DNA of 43,476 nucleotides from a virus, in the IMG/VR virus record IMGVR_UViG_3300007735_000737, positions 1-43,476 of that record; one strand, given 5' to 3'. The notes under the pieces were generated by a model that did not search any database, was not told the DNA's origin, and was given only the letters and a program-made list of their open reading frames with translations. How positions within the stretch are numbered: position 1 is the stretch's first letter; the number at the start of each line of letters is the position of its first letter. Both the position numbers and the translations under genes were made by a program. Below, one piece after another: positions 32,460 to 41,233 of this stretch.

Positions 32460-34499
32460 ATGCCTAAATTGAAGTCTCATCTTTCAGTTCAACAGATTGC
32501 AAAAAAGCATCGCCTTGATGTTTCTTTCATTCAAAAGCAGCTGGATATGGGAGAACCAATTGAACATGAGCATACTAAAGATCATACTCTTGCTATGGAC
32601 ATTGCTCTTCAACATTTAGATGAAATTCCCGATTATTATACACGTCTAAAAAAAATGGAAGCATCTGCCAAAAAAGAACATAAAAAGTTCAAAGATGTAA
32701 AAGAATATGTAGAGTATGATGGTAATGATGATATGGATTCTCCTATCAATATGCGATCAGTTCATGGAGTTCATGTTGAGCATGATAAAAGATATTGCAC
32801 AAAATGCAAAAAAGTGCAAACAAGAAGTGAATGTAAATATGGACCAAAGTGTTGGGATATATTTTCAATACCAGAAAAGTTAAAGGAAGAAACTATGCAA
32901 AACGAGCAAAGATATTGTCCTCTCTGTGATAAAAGAGAAACACGTTCTGAGTGTTCATATGGCGAAAAAGCATGGGATAAAGTTTCTGTTAAAGATCACG
33001 AATATTCTATGGCACGTTCAGAACTTGATACTTTGATGAAGGCTGCGCAAAGAATTAAAAAGAAAGTTGGTAAAGGTGAAGGTAATTTAGAAGCATGGGT
33101 TCAATCTAAGATTACCAAAGCAGCAGATTATATTGATACAGCAGCAGATTATATTGATAGTGGAGAAATGGAAGAAGCAGCAAATCCTGCTCAACAGGCA
33201 GCAATTGCAATTAACATGAAAAAGAAAGGAATAAAACCAAAATCAAAAGTTGATGAAGCAAAAGCACTTGGATTTGAAATTAAAAAATCATCAGGTGCTG
33301 GAGCATTAACTCCAGATGCTGCAAAACAACTTGGTGATAAAGCAATAGCACTTCAAAAGAAAAAAGCAGCAGCAGTTTCTTTACCAAAAGTAAAAGAAGA
33401 AAAACTTGTTAATAAAATTCTTGGTGAACTTCAAGAGGCATCAAAATCTGGAGATTCGTCACTTCATGATTGGTTTACAAAAAGTAAATCTTCTGACGGA
33501 AAACCTGGATGGGTTCAGTTAGGTGGAAAATATGCAGGTAAACCTTGTGCAAAACAAGAAGGACAAACAACTAAACCAAAGTGTGGTTCTTCAAAAATGG
33601 CAGGAGAAATGTCCCCAGAAGAAGAAGATAGAGCAGCAAGAAGAAAAAGAAAAGAAGATCCAAATCCAGAAAGAAAAGGTAAAGCAAAAAATGTTGCCAC
33701 TGAAGAATTTGTAGATGAAGATGCTTGTAAAGAAAAAGTAAAATCAAGATATAAAATTTGGCCAAGTGCATATGCATCAGGAGCACTTGTAAAATGTCGT
33801 AAAGTTGGTGCCAAAAATTGGGGCAATAAAACTAAAAATGAAAATGTAACCATTGAAGATGCAAATGGAAAGTTGCAAGCAGAAATTATTGATCTGATTA
33901 AACCAGATCCAATGGTATCTCCAAAGAGCACTTTTATGGCAAATAATGAACTTGATGAAGCAACACGTCTTCAATCAGAAACTGGAAATATTATTGCAGT
34001 TATTTTAAGTTGGAGAGGAAAAACTTATTCAATACGAATGTTCTTTCCGCAAGTTAATATGCCGTCTAAAAAGGATGTAACATTAGAAATTCAAAAAGTT
34101 TATCCTGGAGCAATAGTTCTTCAATATAATGTTTCGACTCTTCAAGCAGGAATGCCTTTGATTCAAGTTGTAAATTCTAAATCAAAAAATTATCTTTTGA
34201 ATAATAAAACAATTGGCGAAGAAACTATTGAGGAAGTCGCTGCATGGCAAAGAAAAGAAGGAAAAAATCCTGAAGGTGGTTTAAACAAAAAAGGAATTGC
34301 TTCTTATCGTAGAGAGCATCCAGGTTCTCATTTGTCTCTTGCAGTAACCACAAAACCTTCTAAACTCAAAAAAGGAAGTAAAAAATGGAAGCGCAGAAAG
34401 TCTTTCTGTGCTCGTATGGGCGGAATGCCTGGTCCCATGAAAGATGAAAAAGGTCGGCCAACAAGAAAAGCACTTTCCTTAAGAAAGTGGAATTGCTAA
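32460..34499 (+). CDS. Multidomain protein between terminase genes, 679 aa
   Basis: I see four parts. Residues 1-68 (SVQQIAKKHRLDVSFIQKQL, then AMDIALQHLDEIPDYYTRLK) resemble DUF5661. Residues 111-132 and 151-172 are two copies of a Cys motif: C113, C116, C125, C131, then C153, C156, C165 with Ala171 where the fourth Cys would be. Residues about 340-480 (HDWFTKSKSSDGKPGWVQLG, later SRYKIWPSAYASGALVKCRK) resemble the DUF5872-type region. The last 86 residues (AWQRKEGKNPEGGLNKKG, ending RKALSLRKWNC) resemble DUF6321. Domain names are from memory. Between these lie Lys-rich and Ala-rich linkers. It is absent from T4 at this place. The gp16-gp17 context suggests a packaged or packaging-associated protein, but that is inference. 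Confidence 0.75.
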   Translation: MPKLKSHLSVQQIAKKHRLDVSFIQKQLDMGEPIEHEHTKDHTLAMDIALQHLDEIPDYYTRLKKMEASAKKEHKKFKDVKEYVEYDGNDDMDSPINMRSVHGVHVEHDKRYCTKCKKVQTRSECKYGPKCWDIFSIPEKLKEETMQNEQRYCPLCDKRETRSECSYGEKAWDKVSVKDHEYSMARSELDTLMKAAQRIKKKVGKGEGNLEAWVQSKITKAADYIDTAADYIDSGEMEEAANPAQQAAIAINMKKKGIKPKSKVDEAKALGFEIKKSSGAGALTPDAAKQLGDKAIALQKKKAAAVSLPKVKEEKLVNKILGELQEASKSGDSSLHDWFTKSKSSDGKPGWVQLGGKYAGKPCAKQEGQTTKPKCGSSKMAGEMSPEEEDRAARRKRKEDPNPERKGKAKNVATEEFVDEDACKEKVKSRYKIWPSAYASGALVKCRKVGAKNWGNKTKNENVTIEDANGKLQAEIIDLIKPDPMVSPKSTFMANNELDEATRLQSETGNIIAVILSWRGKTYSIRMFFPQVNMPSKKDVTLEIQKVYPGAIVLQYNVSTLQAGMPLIQVVNSKSKNYLLNNKTIGEETIEEVAAWQRKEGKNPEGGLNKKGIASYRREHPGSHLSLAVTTKPSKLKKGSKKWKRRKSFCARMGGMPGPMKDEKGRPTRKALSLRKWNC

Positions 34500-34516
34500 T
34501 ACAATAGAGTTATATT

Positions 34517-36166
34517 ATGGCAGATGACATTTATCTTGGTAATCCCAATCTAAAAAAAGCAAATACTCCTATTGAATTTACTCAAGACCAAATTCTTGAG
34601 TTTGTGAAATGTAAAGAGGATCCAGTTTACTTTGCAAAAAATTATATTCAAATTGTTACTCTTGACCATGGATTACAACCATTCAAGATGTATCCGTTTC
34701 AAGAGAAGTTAATTCAAAATTTCCATGATCATAGATTTAATATCTGTAAGATGCCTCGACAGACAGGTAAGTCAACGACTTGTGTGTCTTATCTTTTACA
34801 TTATGCAGTTTTTAATGATAATGTAAATATTGCCATTCTTGCAAACAAAGCGTCAACAGCTAGAGATCTTTTAAGCAGGTTACAACTTGCATATGAGAAT
34901 TTACCAAAGTGGATGCAGCAAGGTATTCTATCTTGGAACAAAGGTAGTTTGGAACTGGAGAATGGATCCAAAATTCTTGCAGCATCTACATCCGCATCTG
35001 CTGTCCGTGGTGGATCTTATAATGTCATCTTCTTGGACGAATTTGCGTTCATTCCGAATCATATCGCAGACCAATTTTTTGCATCTGTTTATCCTACTAT
35101 TTCTTCTGGTAAAAGTACAAAAGTTATTATAGTTTCAACTCCACATGGTATGAATCACTTCTACCGTATGTGGCACGATGCAGAAAGAAGTAAGAATGAA
35201 TATGTACCCACAGATGTTCATTGGTCTGAAGTTCCTGGAAGAGATGAAGAATGGAAGAAACAAACAATTGCAAATACTTCGGAGCAGCAATTTAAGGTTG
35301 AGTTTGAATGTGAGTTTCTTGGATCTGTCGATACTTTGATTGCGCCATCTAAACTTAGAACCCTTGTCTATGACCATCCTAAGACCCGTAGTGCGGGTTT
35401 AGATGTATATGTAGATCCAGTTGATGAACATGACTATTTGATTACTGTAGACGTAGCCAGAGGTGTAGGAAACGATTATTCTGCATTTACCGTGGTAGAT
35501 ATAACACAATTTCCACATAGAGTAGTTGCAAAATATAGAAATAATGAAATTAAACCAATGCTTTTTCCAAGCATTATTTACGATATAGCAAAGAGTTATA
35601 ATAATGCTTATATCTTATGTGAAGTAAATGATGTTGGAGATCAAGTAGCAAGTATTATTCAATATGATTTAGAGTACAATAATCTTCTAATGTGCTCTAT
35701 GAGAGGTAGAGCAGGTCAAATTGTTGGACAAGGATTTTCTGGAAAGAAAACCCAATTGGGAGTTAAGATGTCCAAAACTGTAAAAAAAGTTGGATGTCTC
35801 AACCTCAAAACAATGATTGAGGAAGATAAACTTTATCTAAATGATTATGAGATTATTAGCGAACTTACGACTTTCATTCAAAAACATAATTCTTTTGAGG
35901 CAGAAGAAGGATGTAATGATGACTTGGCAATGTGTCTTGTCATTTATGCGTGGTTAGTTGCACAAGACTATTTTAAAGAACTTACTGATCAAGACGTAAG
36001 AAAAAGACTTTATGAAGAACAAAAGAATCAAATAGAACAAGATATGGCACCATTTGGATTTGTGTCGGATGGTTTAGGTTCAGATAGTTTTGTTGATGCT
36101 GATGGTGATAGGTGGTTTGTTGATGAATATGGAGATATGTCACATATGTGGGACTATATGACATAA
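34517..36166 (+). CDS. 17: Terminase large subunit gp17
   Basis: This 549-aa protein (T4 gp17 has 610) is the packaging motor ATPase and headful nuclease. The Walker A site is MPRQTGKST (residues 79-87, K85), Walker B is VIFLDEFAF (170-178, D174 and catalytic E175), and a coupling motif VSTPHG follows at 206-211. The RNase H-like nuclease carries D312 in TVDVARG, E369 in LCEVND and D468/D469 in CNDDLAM. All key residues are present. It works with gp16 and docks on the portal gp20. The TAA stop overlaps the ATG of the next small gene by one base. Confidence 0.97.
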   Translation: MADDIYLGNPNLKKANTPIEFTQDQILEFVKCKEDPVYFAKNYIQIVTLDHGLQPFKMYPFQEKLIQNFHDHRFNICKMPRQTGKSTTCVSYLLHYAVFNDNVNIAILANKASTARDLLSRLQLAYENLPKWMQQGILSWNKGSLELENGSKILAASTSASAVRGGSYNVIFLDEFAFIPNHIADQFFASVYPTISSGKSTKVIIVSTPHGMNHFYRMWHDAERSKNEYVPTDVHWSEVPGRDEEWKKQTIANTSEQQFKVEFECEFLGSVDTLIAPSKLRTLVYDHPKTRSAGLDVYVDPVDEHDYLITVDVARGVGNDYSAFTVVDITQFPHRVVAKYRNNEIKPMLFPSIIYDIAKSYNNAYILCEVNDVGDQVASIIQYDLEYNNLLMCSMRGRAGQIVGQGFSGKKTQLGVKMSKTVKKVGCLNLKTMIEEDKLYLNDYEIISELTTFIQKHNSFEAEEGCNDDLAMCLVIYAWLVAQDYFKELTDQDVRKRLYEEQKNQIEQDMAPFGFVSDGLGSDSFVDADGDRWFVDEYGDMSHMWDYMT

Positions 36167-36396
36167 TGGAACTTGATAAACAAATAAAACTTGGACACTT
36201 ATTACTTACTGATAGAAAATGTAGAGTTTGTGGAGAATTAAAAAATTTAACTGACGATTTTTATCGAACACGTAAGGATAGAGGACCTGTTGCATCTTCA
36301 TACTCTTACGAATGTAAAGAATGCACGATAAAGAGAATAGTAAATAAAAGAAAAAATAAATCACAATCTATTAATGATCAATATCCAGATTGGTAA
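36166..36396 (+). CDS. Small CxxC/CxxC zinc-finger-like protein, 76 aa
   Basis: The ATG at 36166 overlaps the gp17 stop (TAATG), typical of coupled translation, and gives MELDKQIKLGHLLLTDRKCR. Two Cys pairs, C19-C22 (KCRVCGE) and C50-C53 (YECKECT), enclose about 27 residues including FYRTRKDRG. This resembles the zinc-binding part of endonuclease VII/HNH-like small proteins, but no catalytic HNH triad is visible, so nuclease activity cannot be claimed. I recall such a gene between gp17 and gp18 in other cyanomyoviruses. The Lys/Arg-rich tail (NKRKNKSQ) would suit nucleic-acid binding. Confidence 0.85.
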   Translation: MELDKQIKLGHLLLTDRKCRVCGELKNLTDDFYRTRKDRGPVASSYSYECKECTIKRIVNKRKNKSQSINDQYPDW

Positions 36397-36436
36397 TTTG
36401 TTCACCACACATTTCCCCCACGTAAAGTAAATTTTT

Positions 36437-36444
36437 GATAAATA
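36437..36444 (+). promoter_or_regulatory. Late promoter box before gp18
   Basis: GATAAATA lies 33 bases before the gp18 ATG, in the 81-base gap after the CxxC gene. It fits the ATAAATA core. CGGAG (36467-36471) precedes the ATG at normal spacing. Tail sheath is needed in large amounts, so a dedicated late promoter is expected. Confidence 0.65.
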
Positions 36445-36477
36445 TTTTCAGATAAACTGAGACTTACGGAGAAAAAC

Positions 36478-38679
36478 ATGGCGACTCCTCAATTATCTCC
36501 AGGCGTACTCGTCAGAGAGGTTGATTTAACAGTAGGAAGAGCTGATAATGTTTTAGATAACATTGGTGCGATTGCTGGCCCCTTTCCAATTGGACCAGTT
36601 GATTATCCAATTGATATTGCAACTGAACAAGATTTAAATAACACTTTTGGCAAACCAATCTCATCAGATTCACAATATGAATATTGGATGAGTGCATCAT
36701 CCTTCCTTTCATATGGTGGTGTTCTGAAAGTTGTTAGAACCGATGGATCGACACTGAATAACGCTAACGCGGGTGTTGGCATCGGCACTACAACTAATTC
36801 AAAAATTAAAAATTATGATGATTATACCAGTAACTGGTCTGAAGCAACAAATTTCACATATGCAGCAAAGAACCCAGGTACTTGGGCAAATGGATTAAAA
36901 GTTTGTTTTATTGATGATTTTGCGGATCAAACAATCGGTATTACAACAACCAACTTAGGCACTTTAGGTGCTACAATTGGATTTGGAGTTACTGCGGCAC
37001 TTTCTAACCTTGTTCTTCCTGGTGCTGGTACAACTTCATTGTTTAATGGATATCTGAAAGGAATCATCACAGGTGTTACAACTGATTCTACAAACGGAAC
37101 CAGCACTATTGATGTTCATGTTGTTTCAAGAGTTTCTTCTGCTGGGACAGAAACTTTAATTAATTATGCCCAATCAGCAAGTTATGCATCATTCTCAACT
37201 TCCAATACAATTAAGTTCGTAAACAATTCTGGTATTGCCACTGGTTCTACTCAAGGATTAGCAGGCGTAACTCCAGCAACAGTTGTTGATTGGTACGACC
37301 AACAAACCTTGGGTCTTACAAATAGTACCATTTATTGGAAGTCAATTGCACCAAGACCAACATCTAACCAATATTCATTGGATAGATCTGGTGAAGGTGA
37401 TGGAATGCACATTGTCGTAGTTGATGACCTTGGAACAATTACAGGAAATCAAGGCACAATTATTGAAAAACATGTAGGTCTTTCAAAAGCATCCGATGCA
37501 GTTTCTGCTGTCAATTCTCCTCAAAAAATCTGGTATAAGCAATATCTTGCAGATTATTCAGCACAAATTTGGGCAGGTTATAATCCATCAAATGCTGCAG
37601 ATTCTTTTTGGGGAACTGCTCCAAGAGCGGTTGCATTCTCAACAGCATTTACACCATACACAACAGCACAAGGTCTCTGGGGACAAACTGCTCAGGGCGT
37701 AACCTTCAGCGCAATTGGAAATAAAACTTATAGTTTGAGTGGTGGTGTTAGTTATTCTGCTGCTGGTGGATTTGCTGCAACTCTTGGAGATTTGCAAAAC
37801 TCATATAATCTTTTCTCCAACAAAGATAATATTCAAGTTGATTACTTGATTATGGGTCCTGGTCTTACTTCAAAATCAGACTCTCAAGCAAAAGCACAAT
37901 ATCTTATCTCTCTTGCAGAAGGAAGAAAAGATTGCATGGCAGTTGTTGGACCACATAAAGCAGATCTTGTTGGCGTTACCAATAACACAACACAGACTAC
38001 TAACTTAATCCAATACTTTAGTTCACTTTCATCTTCATCTTATACGGTATTTGATAGCGGATATAAGTACACTTATGACAGATTTAATAATAAATTTGTA
38101 TATGTTCCCTGCAATGCTGATGTTGCTGGTCTAATGACTCGCACTAATATTGTTGCATATCCTTGGTTCTCTCCTGCTGGACAACAAAGAGGAATTTTGA
38201 ATAATGCAATTAAACTTGCATATAATCCTTCAAAAGCACAAAGAGATCAACTTTATCCTTTGAGAATTAACTCAATCGTCACTCAACCTGGAGTTGGAAC
38301 TCTTCTCTTTGGTGATAAAACTGCTCTTGGATATGCATCTGCATTCGATAGAATTAACGTTCGTCGTTTGTTCCTTACAATTGAACAAGCACTTCAAAAA
38401 GCAGCACAAGCTCAACTCTTTGAACTCAATGATGAACTGACAAGAGCAAACTTCAGAAACATTGTTGAACCATACCTCCGTGATATTCAGGCAAAGAGAG
38501 GTCTTTATGGATTCTTGGTTGTTTGTGATACCACAAATAACACTCCTGATGTCATTGATAATAATGAATTTAGAGCTGATATCTACCTGAAACCTGCCAA
38601 ATCTATTAACTATGTAACACTTACCTTTGTTGCCACAAGAACAGGTGTAAGTTTTGAAGAAGTTGCTGGTACAGTTTGA
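36478..38679 (+). CDS. 18: Tail sheath protein gp18
   Basis: The 733-aa protein (T4 gp18 has 659) opens MATPQLSPGVLVREVDLTVG and continues IGAIAGPFPIGPVDYPIDIA, which is the standard T4-like sheath N-terminus. The C-terminal domain has ALGYASAFDRINVRRLFLTI, EQALQKAAQAQLFELNDELT and LKPAKSINYVTLTFVATRTG, the conserved inner-sheath region that packs on the tube. The middle (about 100-450) is variable and surface-exposed in this family. gp18 forms the contractile sheath around gp19. It has its own late promoter and a good ribosome binding site (CGGAG). gp19 follows 35 bases downstream. Confidence 0.97.
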   Translation: MATPQLSPGVLVREVDLTVGRADNVLDNIGAIAGPFPIGPVDYPIDIATEQDLNNTFGKPISSDSQYEYWMSASSFLSYGGVLKVVRTDGSTLNNANAGVGIGTTTNSKIKNYDDYTSNWSEATNFTYAAKNPGTWANGLKVCFIDDFADQTIGITTTNLGTLGATIGFGVTAALSNLVLPGAGTTSLFNGYLKGIITGVTTDSTNGTSTIDVHVVSRVSSAGTETLINYAQSASYASFSTSNTIKFVNNSGIATGSTQGLAGVTPATVVDWYDQQTLGLTNSTIYWKSIAPRPTSNQYSLDRSGEGDGMHIVVVDDLGTITGNQGTIIEKHVGLSKASDAVSAVNSPQKIWYKQYLADYSAQIWAGYNPSNAADSFWGTAPRAVAFSTAFTPYTTAQGLWGQTAQGVTFSAIGNKTYSLSGGVSYSAAGGFAATLGDLQNSYNLFSNKDNIQVDYLIMGPGLTSKSDSQAKAQYLISLAEGRKDCMAVVGPHKADLVGVTNNTTQTTNLIQYFSSLSSSSYTVFDSGYKYTYDRFNNKFVYVPCNADVAGLMTRTNIVAYPWFSPAGQQRGILNNAIKLAYNPSKAQRDQLYPLRINSIVTQPGVGTLLFGDKTALGYASAFDRINVRRLFLTIEQALQKAAQAQLFELNDELTRANFRNIVEPYLRDIQAKRGLYGFLVVCDTTNNTPDVIDNNEFRADIYLKPAKSINYVTLTFVATRTGVSFEEVAGTV

Positions 38680-38714
38680 TTCTAATTAAACCATCAAAAA
38701 GGAGGAACTAAAAA

Positions 38715-39281
38715 ATGGCACACACAATTCAGAATTTCAAATCAGCACTTATTGGTGGCGGTGCTCGCCCCAATCTATTTGAGGTCAATATTCCATCTCC
38801 ACCTTCTGGAGTCAATTTGACTGCAAATTTCCCAATTCTTTGTAAAGCAGCTGCTTTACCTGCATCAAATGTTGCTTCAATTGACATTCCTTTCAGAGGA
38901 AGAATTTTTAAAGTTGCCGGAGATCGCACATTTGATACTTGGCAGATTACTGTCATTAATGATCAAGATTTCACAATCAGAAGTGCATTTGAAACTTGGA
39001 TGCAATCTATCGCCCAATATGGTGATGGAAGTGGTCTTACCAATCCAGCAGATTATATGAGAGATGCCTTTGTCAAGCAATTTAAAAGAGGTAAAAGTAA
39101 CACTGGAATAGGTGTTGCTGAGGGAACTGGACTTGAGGTTGTAAAAACCTATCAATTCTATGATATTTTCCCAACCACTATTTCAGCAATTGACCTTTCA
39201 TATGATACTGCAGATACTATTGAAGAATTTACAGTAGACTTCCAAGTTCAGTACTGGACACCTGTTGCAAATAAAGCATAA
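38715..39281 (+). CDS. 19: Tail tube protein gp19
   Basis: The 188-aa protein (T4 gp19 has 163) carries NFKSALIGGGARPNLFEVNI (about 6-25), CKAAALPASNVASIDIPFRG (about 44-63) and GRIFKVAGDRTFDTWQITVI, all hallmarks of the gp19 tube family. It stacks in hexameric rings inside the sheath from baseplate to neck. The ribosome binding site AAGGAGG (38699-38705) is among the strongest in the window, suiting a protein made in high copy. A late-type box overlaps its stop codon. Confidence 0.97.
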   Translation: MAHTIQNFKSALIGGGARPNLFEVNIPSPPSGVNLTANFPILCKAAALPASNVASIDIPFRGRIFKVAGDRTFDTWQITVINDQDFTIRSAFETWMQSIAQYGDGSGLTNPADYMRDAFVKQFKRGKSNTGIGVAEGTGLEVVKTYQFYDIFPTTISAIDLSYDTADTIEEFTVDFQVQYWTPVANKA

Positions 39282-39287
39282 TAAATA
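39280..39287 (+). promoter_or_regulatory. Late promoter box over the gp19 stop codon
   Basis: AATAAATA, whose first two bases are the end of the gp19 TAA (39279-39281). The gp20 ATG lies 30 bases downstream. Confidence 0.6.
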
Positions 39288-39305
39288 GTCTAAAGATAAA
39301 GACTA
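39286..39305. repeat. Short hairpin in the gp19-gp20 gap
   Basis: TAGTCT (39286-39291) and AGACTA (39300-39305) form a 6-bp stem with an 8-nt loop, followed by a run of A. On the plus strand there is no T-run, so it is not a rightward terminator. It may shape the gp20 leader. Confidence 0.3.
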
Positions 39306-39317
39306 AAAAAATAAATT

Positions 39318-41039
39318 ATGTCAAAATTATTTGGATTCTCTATTGAGGATACTGAACCATTATCACCCACTACTCTATCTCCTGTTCCTCCCAATAAAGA
39401 GGATGCATCAGATTTTTACTTGAGTAGTGGGTTTTTTGGTTCGTATGTAGATATTGAAGGTGTTTATAGAACCGAATTTGATTTAATTAAAAGATATCGT
39501 GAAATGTCACTTCACCCAGAGTGTGATAGTGCGATTGAGGATATTGTTAATGAAGCAATTGTATCTGATACCAATGACAGTCCCGTACAAATTGAACTTT
39601 CAAACCTGAATGCAAGTGATGGTATTAAGAAAAAAATTAGACAAGAGTTTAAGCATATTTTAGAACTTTTAGATTTTGATAAAAAATCTCACGAAATTTA
39701 TAGAAATTGGTATATTGATGGAAGACTTTATTATCATAAAGTAATTGATTTTAAAAAACCAGAGGAAGGTATACAAGAACTGAGATATATTGACGCAATG
39801 AAAATGCGTTATGTGAGGCAAGCTCAAAAAACAGACGCAAATAAGTATAGACTTCCAAGTAGTAGGAATATTGATAATCCAATGGATTATGATTTTCCTC
39901 AACTTGAAGAATATTATGTGTATAATCCAAAAATGACCTACCCAACAGGAACTCCAGCACCTGGAACTCTTGGTGGAGCAAATGATGGAATTAAAATGTC
40001 AAAAGATTCTATCACTTATTGCACTTCAGGTCTTGTAGATAGAAATAAGGGATCAACTCTTTCATATCTACATAAAGCAATTAAATCTCTCAATCAACTT
40101 CGTATGATTGAGGACTCTTTGGTTATCTATAGACTGTCACGCGCACCCGAAAGAAGAATTTTCTACATTGATGTAGGCAATCTACCAAAGGTAAAAGCAG
40201 AACAATATCTCAGAGATGTTATGATGCGTTATCGCAACAAACTTGTTTATGATGCAAACACAGGAGAAATTCGTGATGATAAAAAATTTATGGCGATGCT
40301 TGAGGATTTTTGGCTTCCTCGCCGTGAAGGTGGAAGAGGTACAGAAATTTCCACACTTCCAGGTGGTCAAAATCTTGGAGAAATCACTGATATTGAATAC
40401 TTCAAGAAAAAACTATATCGTTCACTAAATGTTCCACCATCAAGAATGGATGGAGAAGGTGGATTTAATCTTGGTCGCTCATCAGAAATTCTTCGTGATG
40501 AAGTCAAATTCAGCAAGTTTGTTGCTCGTTTGAGAAAAAGATTTTCTGCAATGTTTAGTGATATGTTGAGAACTCAACTTCTTCTCAAAAATATTATTAC
40601 ACCAGAGGATTGGAGTGTAATGGATGAACATATTCAATATGATTTCCTCTATGATAACCATTTTGCCGAACTTAAAGATGCAGAACTTTTGAACGAAAGA
40701 TTGAATATGGTTCAAGTCGCAGAACCTTATGTTGGCAAATATTTTTCACAAGATTATGTAAGACGTAAAATTCTTCGCCAAACTGATCAAGAAATCATTG
40801 ATCAAGATAATCTTATCAAAAAAGAAATTAAAGACGGAGTTATTCCCGATCCAAATATTCCTGTTGATCCTAATACAGGAATGCCAATAGATCAAAATGC
40901 ACCAATGGGTGATTTGGGAGCACCCGTAATGGAACCAAACACTGATGGGGTAAAGGGAGGTGGATCCACAGAAGCTGATGGCAAACCTGCAGAAATGGAC
41001 ACATCTATTACAAAAATGCCTAAGGGTGGTCAAATATAA
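39318..41039 (+). CDS. 20: Portal protein gp20
   Basis: The 573-aa protein (T4 gp20 has 524) shows the T4-type portal sequence: GVYRTEFDLIKRYREMSLHP (about 49-68), EAIVSDTNDSPVQIEL, RNWYIDGRLYYHKVIDF, LSRAPERRIFYIDVGNLPK (about 274-292), and LYRSLNVPPSRMDGEGGFNL. The RAPERR and SRMD stretches are near-invariant in this family; part of this gene is the usual cyanomyovirus diversity marker. Twelve copies form the portal vertex through which gp17 pumps DNA. The C-terminus, from about residue 515, is Pro/Gly-rich and probably disordered. It is followed by a small core-protein gene, as in T4. Confidence 0.97.
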   Translation: MSKLFGFSIEDTEPLSPTTLSPVPPNKEDASDFYLSSGFFGSYVDIEGVYRTEFDLIKRYREMSLHPECDSAIEDIVNEAIVSDTNDSPVQIELSNLNASDGIKKKIRQEFKHILELLDFDKKSHEIYRNWYIDGRLYYHKVIDFKKPEEGIQELRYIDAMKMRYVRQAQKTDANKYRLPSSRNIDNPMDYDFPQLEEYYVYNPKMTYPTGTPAPGTLGGANDGIKMSKDSITYCTSGLVDRNKGSTLSYLHKAIKSLNQLRMIEDSLVIYRLSRAPERRIFYIDVGNLPKVKAEQYLRDVMMRYRNKLVYDANTGEIRDDKKFMAMLEDFWLPRREGGRGTEISTLPGGQNLGEITDIEYFKKKLYRSLNVPPSRMDGEGGFNLGRSSEILRDEVKFSKFVARLRKRFSAMFSDMLRTQLLLKNIITPEDWSVMDEHIQYDFLYDNHFAELKDAELLNERLNMVQVAEPYVGKYFSQDYVRRKILRQTDQEIIDQDNLIKKEIKDGVIPDPNIPVDPNTGMPIDQNAPMGDLGAPVMEPNTDGVKGGGSTEADGKPAEMDTSITKMPKGGQI

Positions 41040-41042
41040 ATA
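41035..41042 (+). promoter_or_regulatory. Late promoter box over the gp20 stop codon
   Basis: TATAAATA, a full late consensus match that contains the gp20 stop TAA (41037-41039). The next ATG is 29 bases downstream. Confidence 0.7.
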
Positions 41043-41071
41043 CTAACGATTACTTATTGAAAGTATAAAAA

Positions 41072-41227
41072 ATGGATGAATTAATGGATATGATTGCTAC
41101 TGACGAATCACCATCTCAGATTAGCGATAAAATTAAAGATTTACTTTTTGCAAAATCAGCAGAAAAAATTGATGCTTTCCGTCCTGCAGTGTCACAATCA
41201 ATGTTTGGAGAAACGGAAGAAGAGTGA
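41072..41227 (+). CDS. 67: Small prohead core protein, gp67-like, 51 aa
   Basis: The sequence is MDELMDMIATDESPSQISDK, then IKDLLFAKSAEKIDAFRPAV and an acidic tail (GETEEE). T4 gp67, an 80-aa prohead core component encoded right after gene 20, has a similar helical N-terminus (AARKLFAEAMAARTIDLI) and a long acidic tail. Position directly after gp20 and this pattern support a gp67-like role in prohead assembly. The similarity is short, so the symbol is tentative. It has its own late box at 41035. In T4 the prohead protease gene 21 lies just beyond; here fibre-like genes follow. Confidence 0.65.
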   Translation: MDELMDMIATDESPSQISDKIKDLLFAKSAEKIDAFRPAVSQSMFGETEEE

Positions 41228-41233
41228 TAGATA

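Noticed and set aside
33515-33931. Minus-strand frame of 138 codons inside the 679-aa gene
   Set aside because: It lies wholly inside a gene with recognisable domains on the other strand; its composition is that of a complementary-strand shadow.
36166-36396. Calling the CxxC protein an HNH or endonuclease VII enzyme
   Set aside because: Only the zinc-binding pairs are visible; the His/Asn catalytic residues of those families are not.
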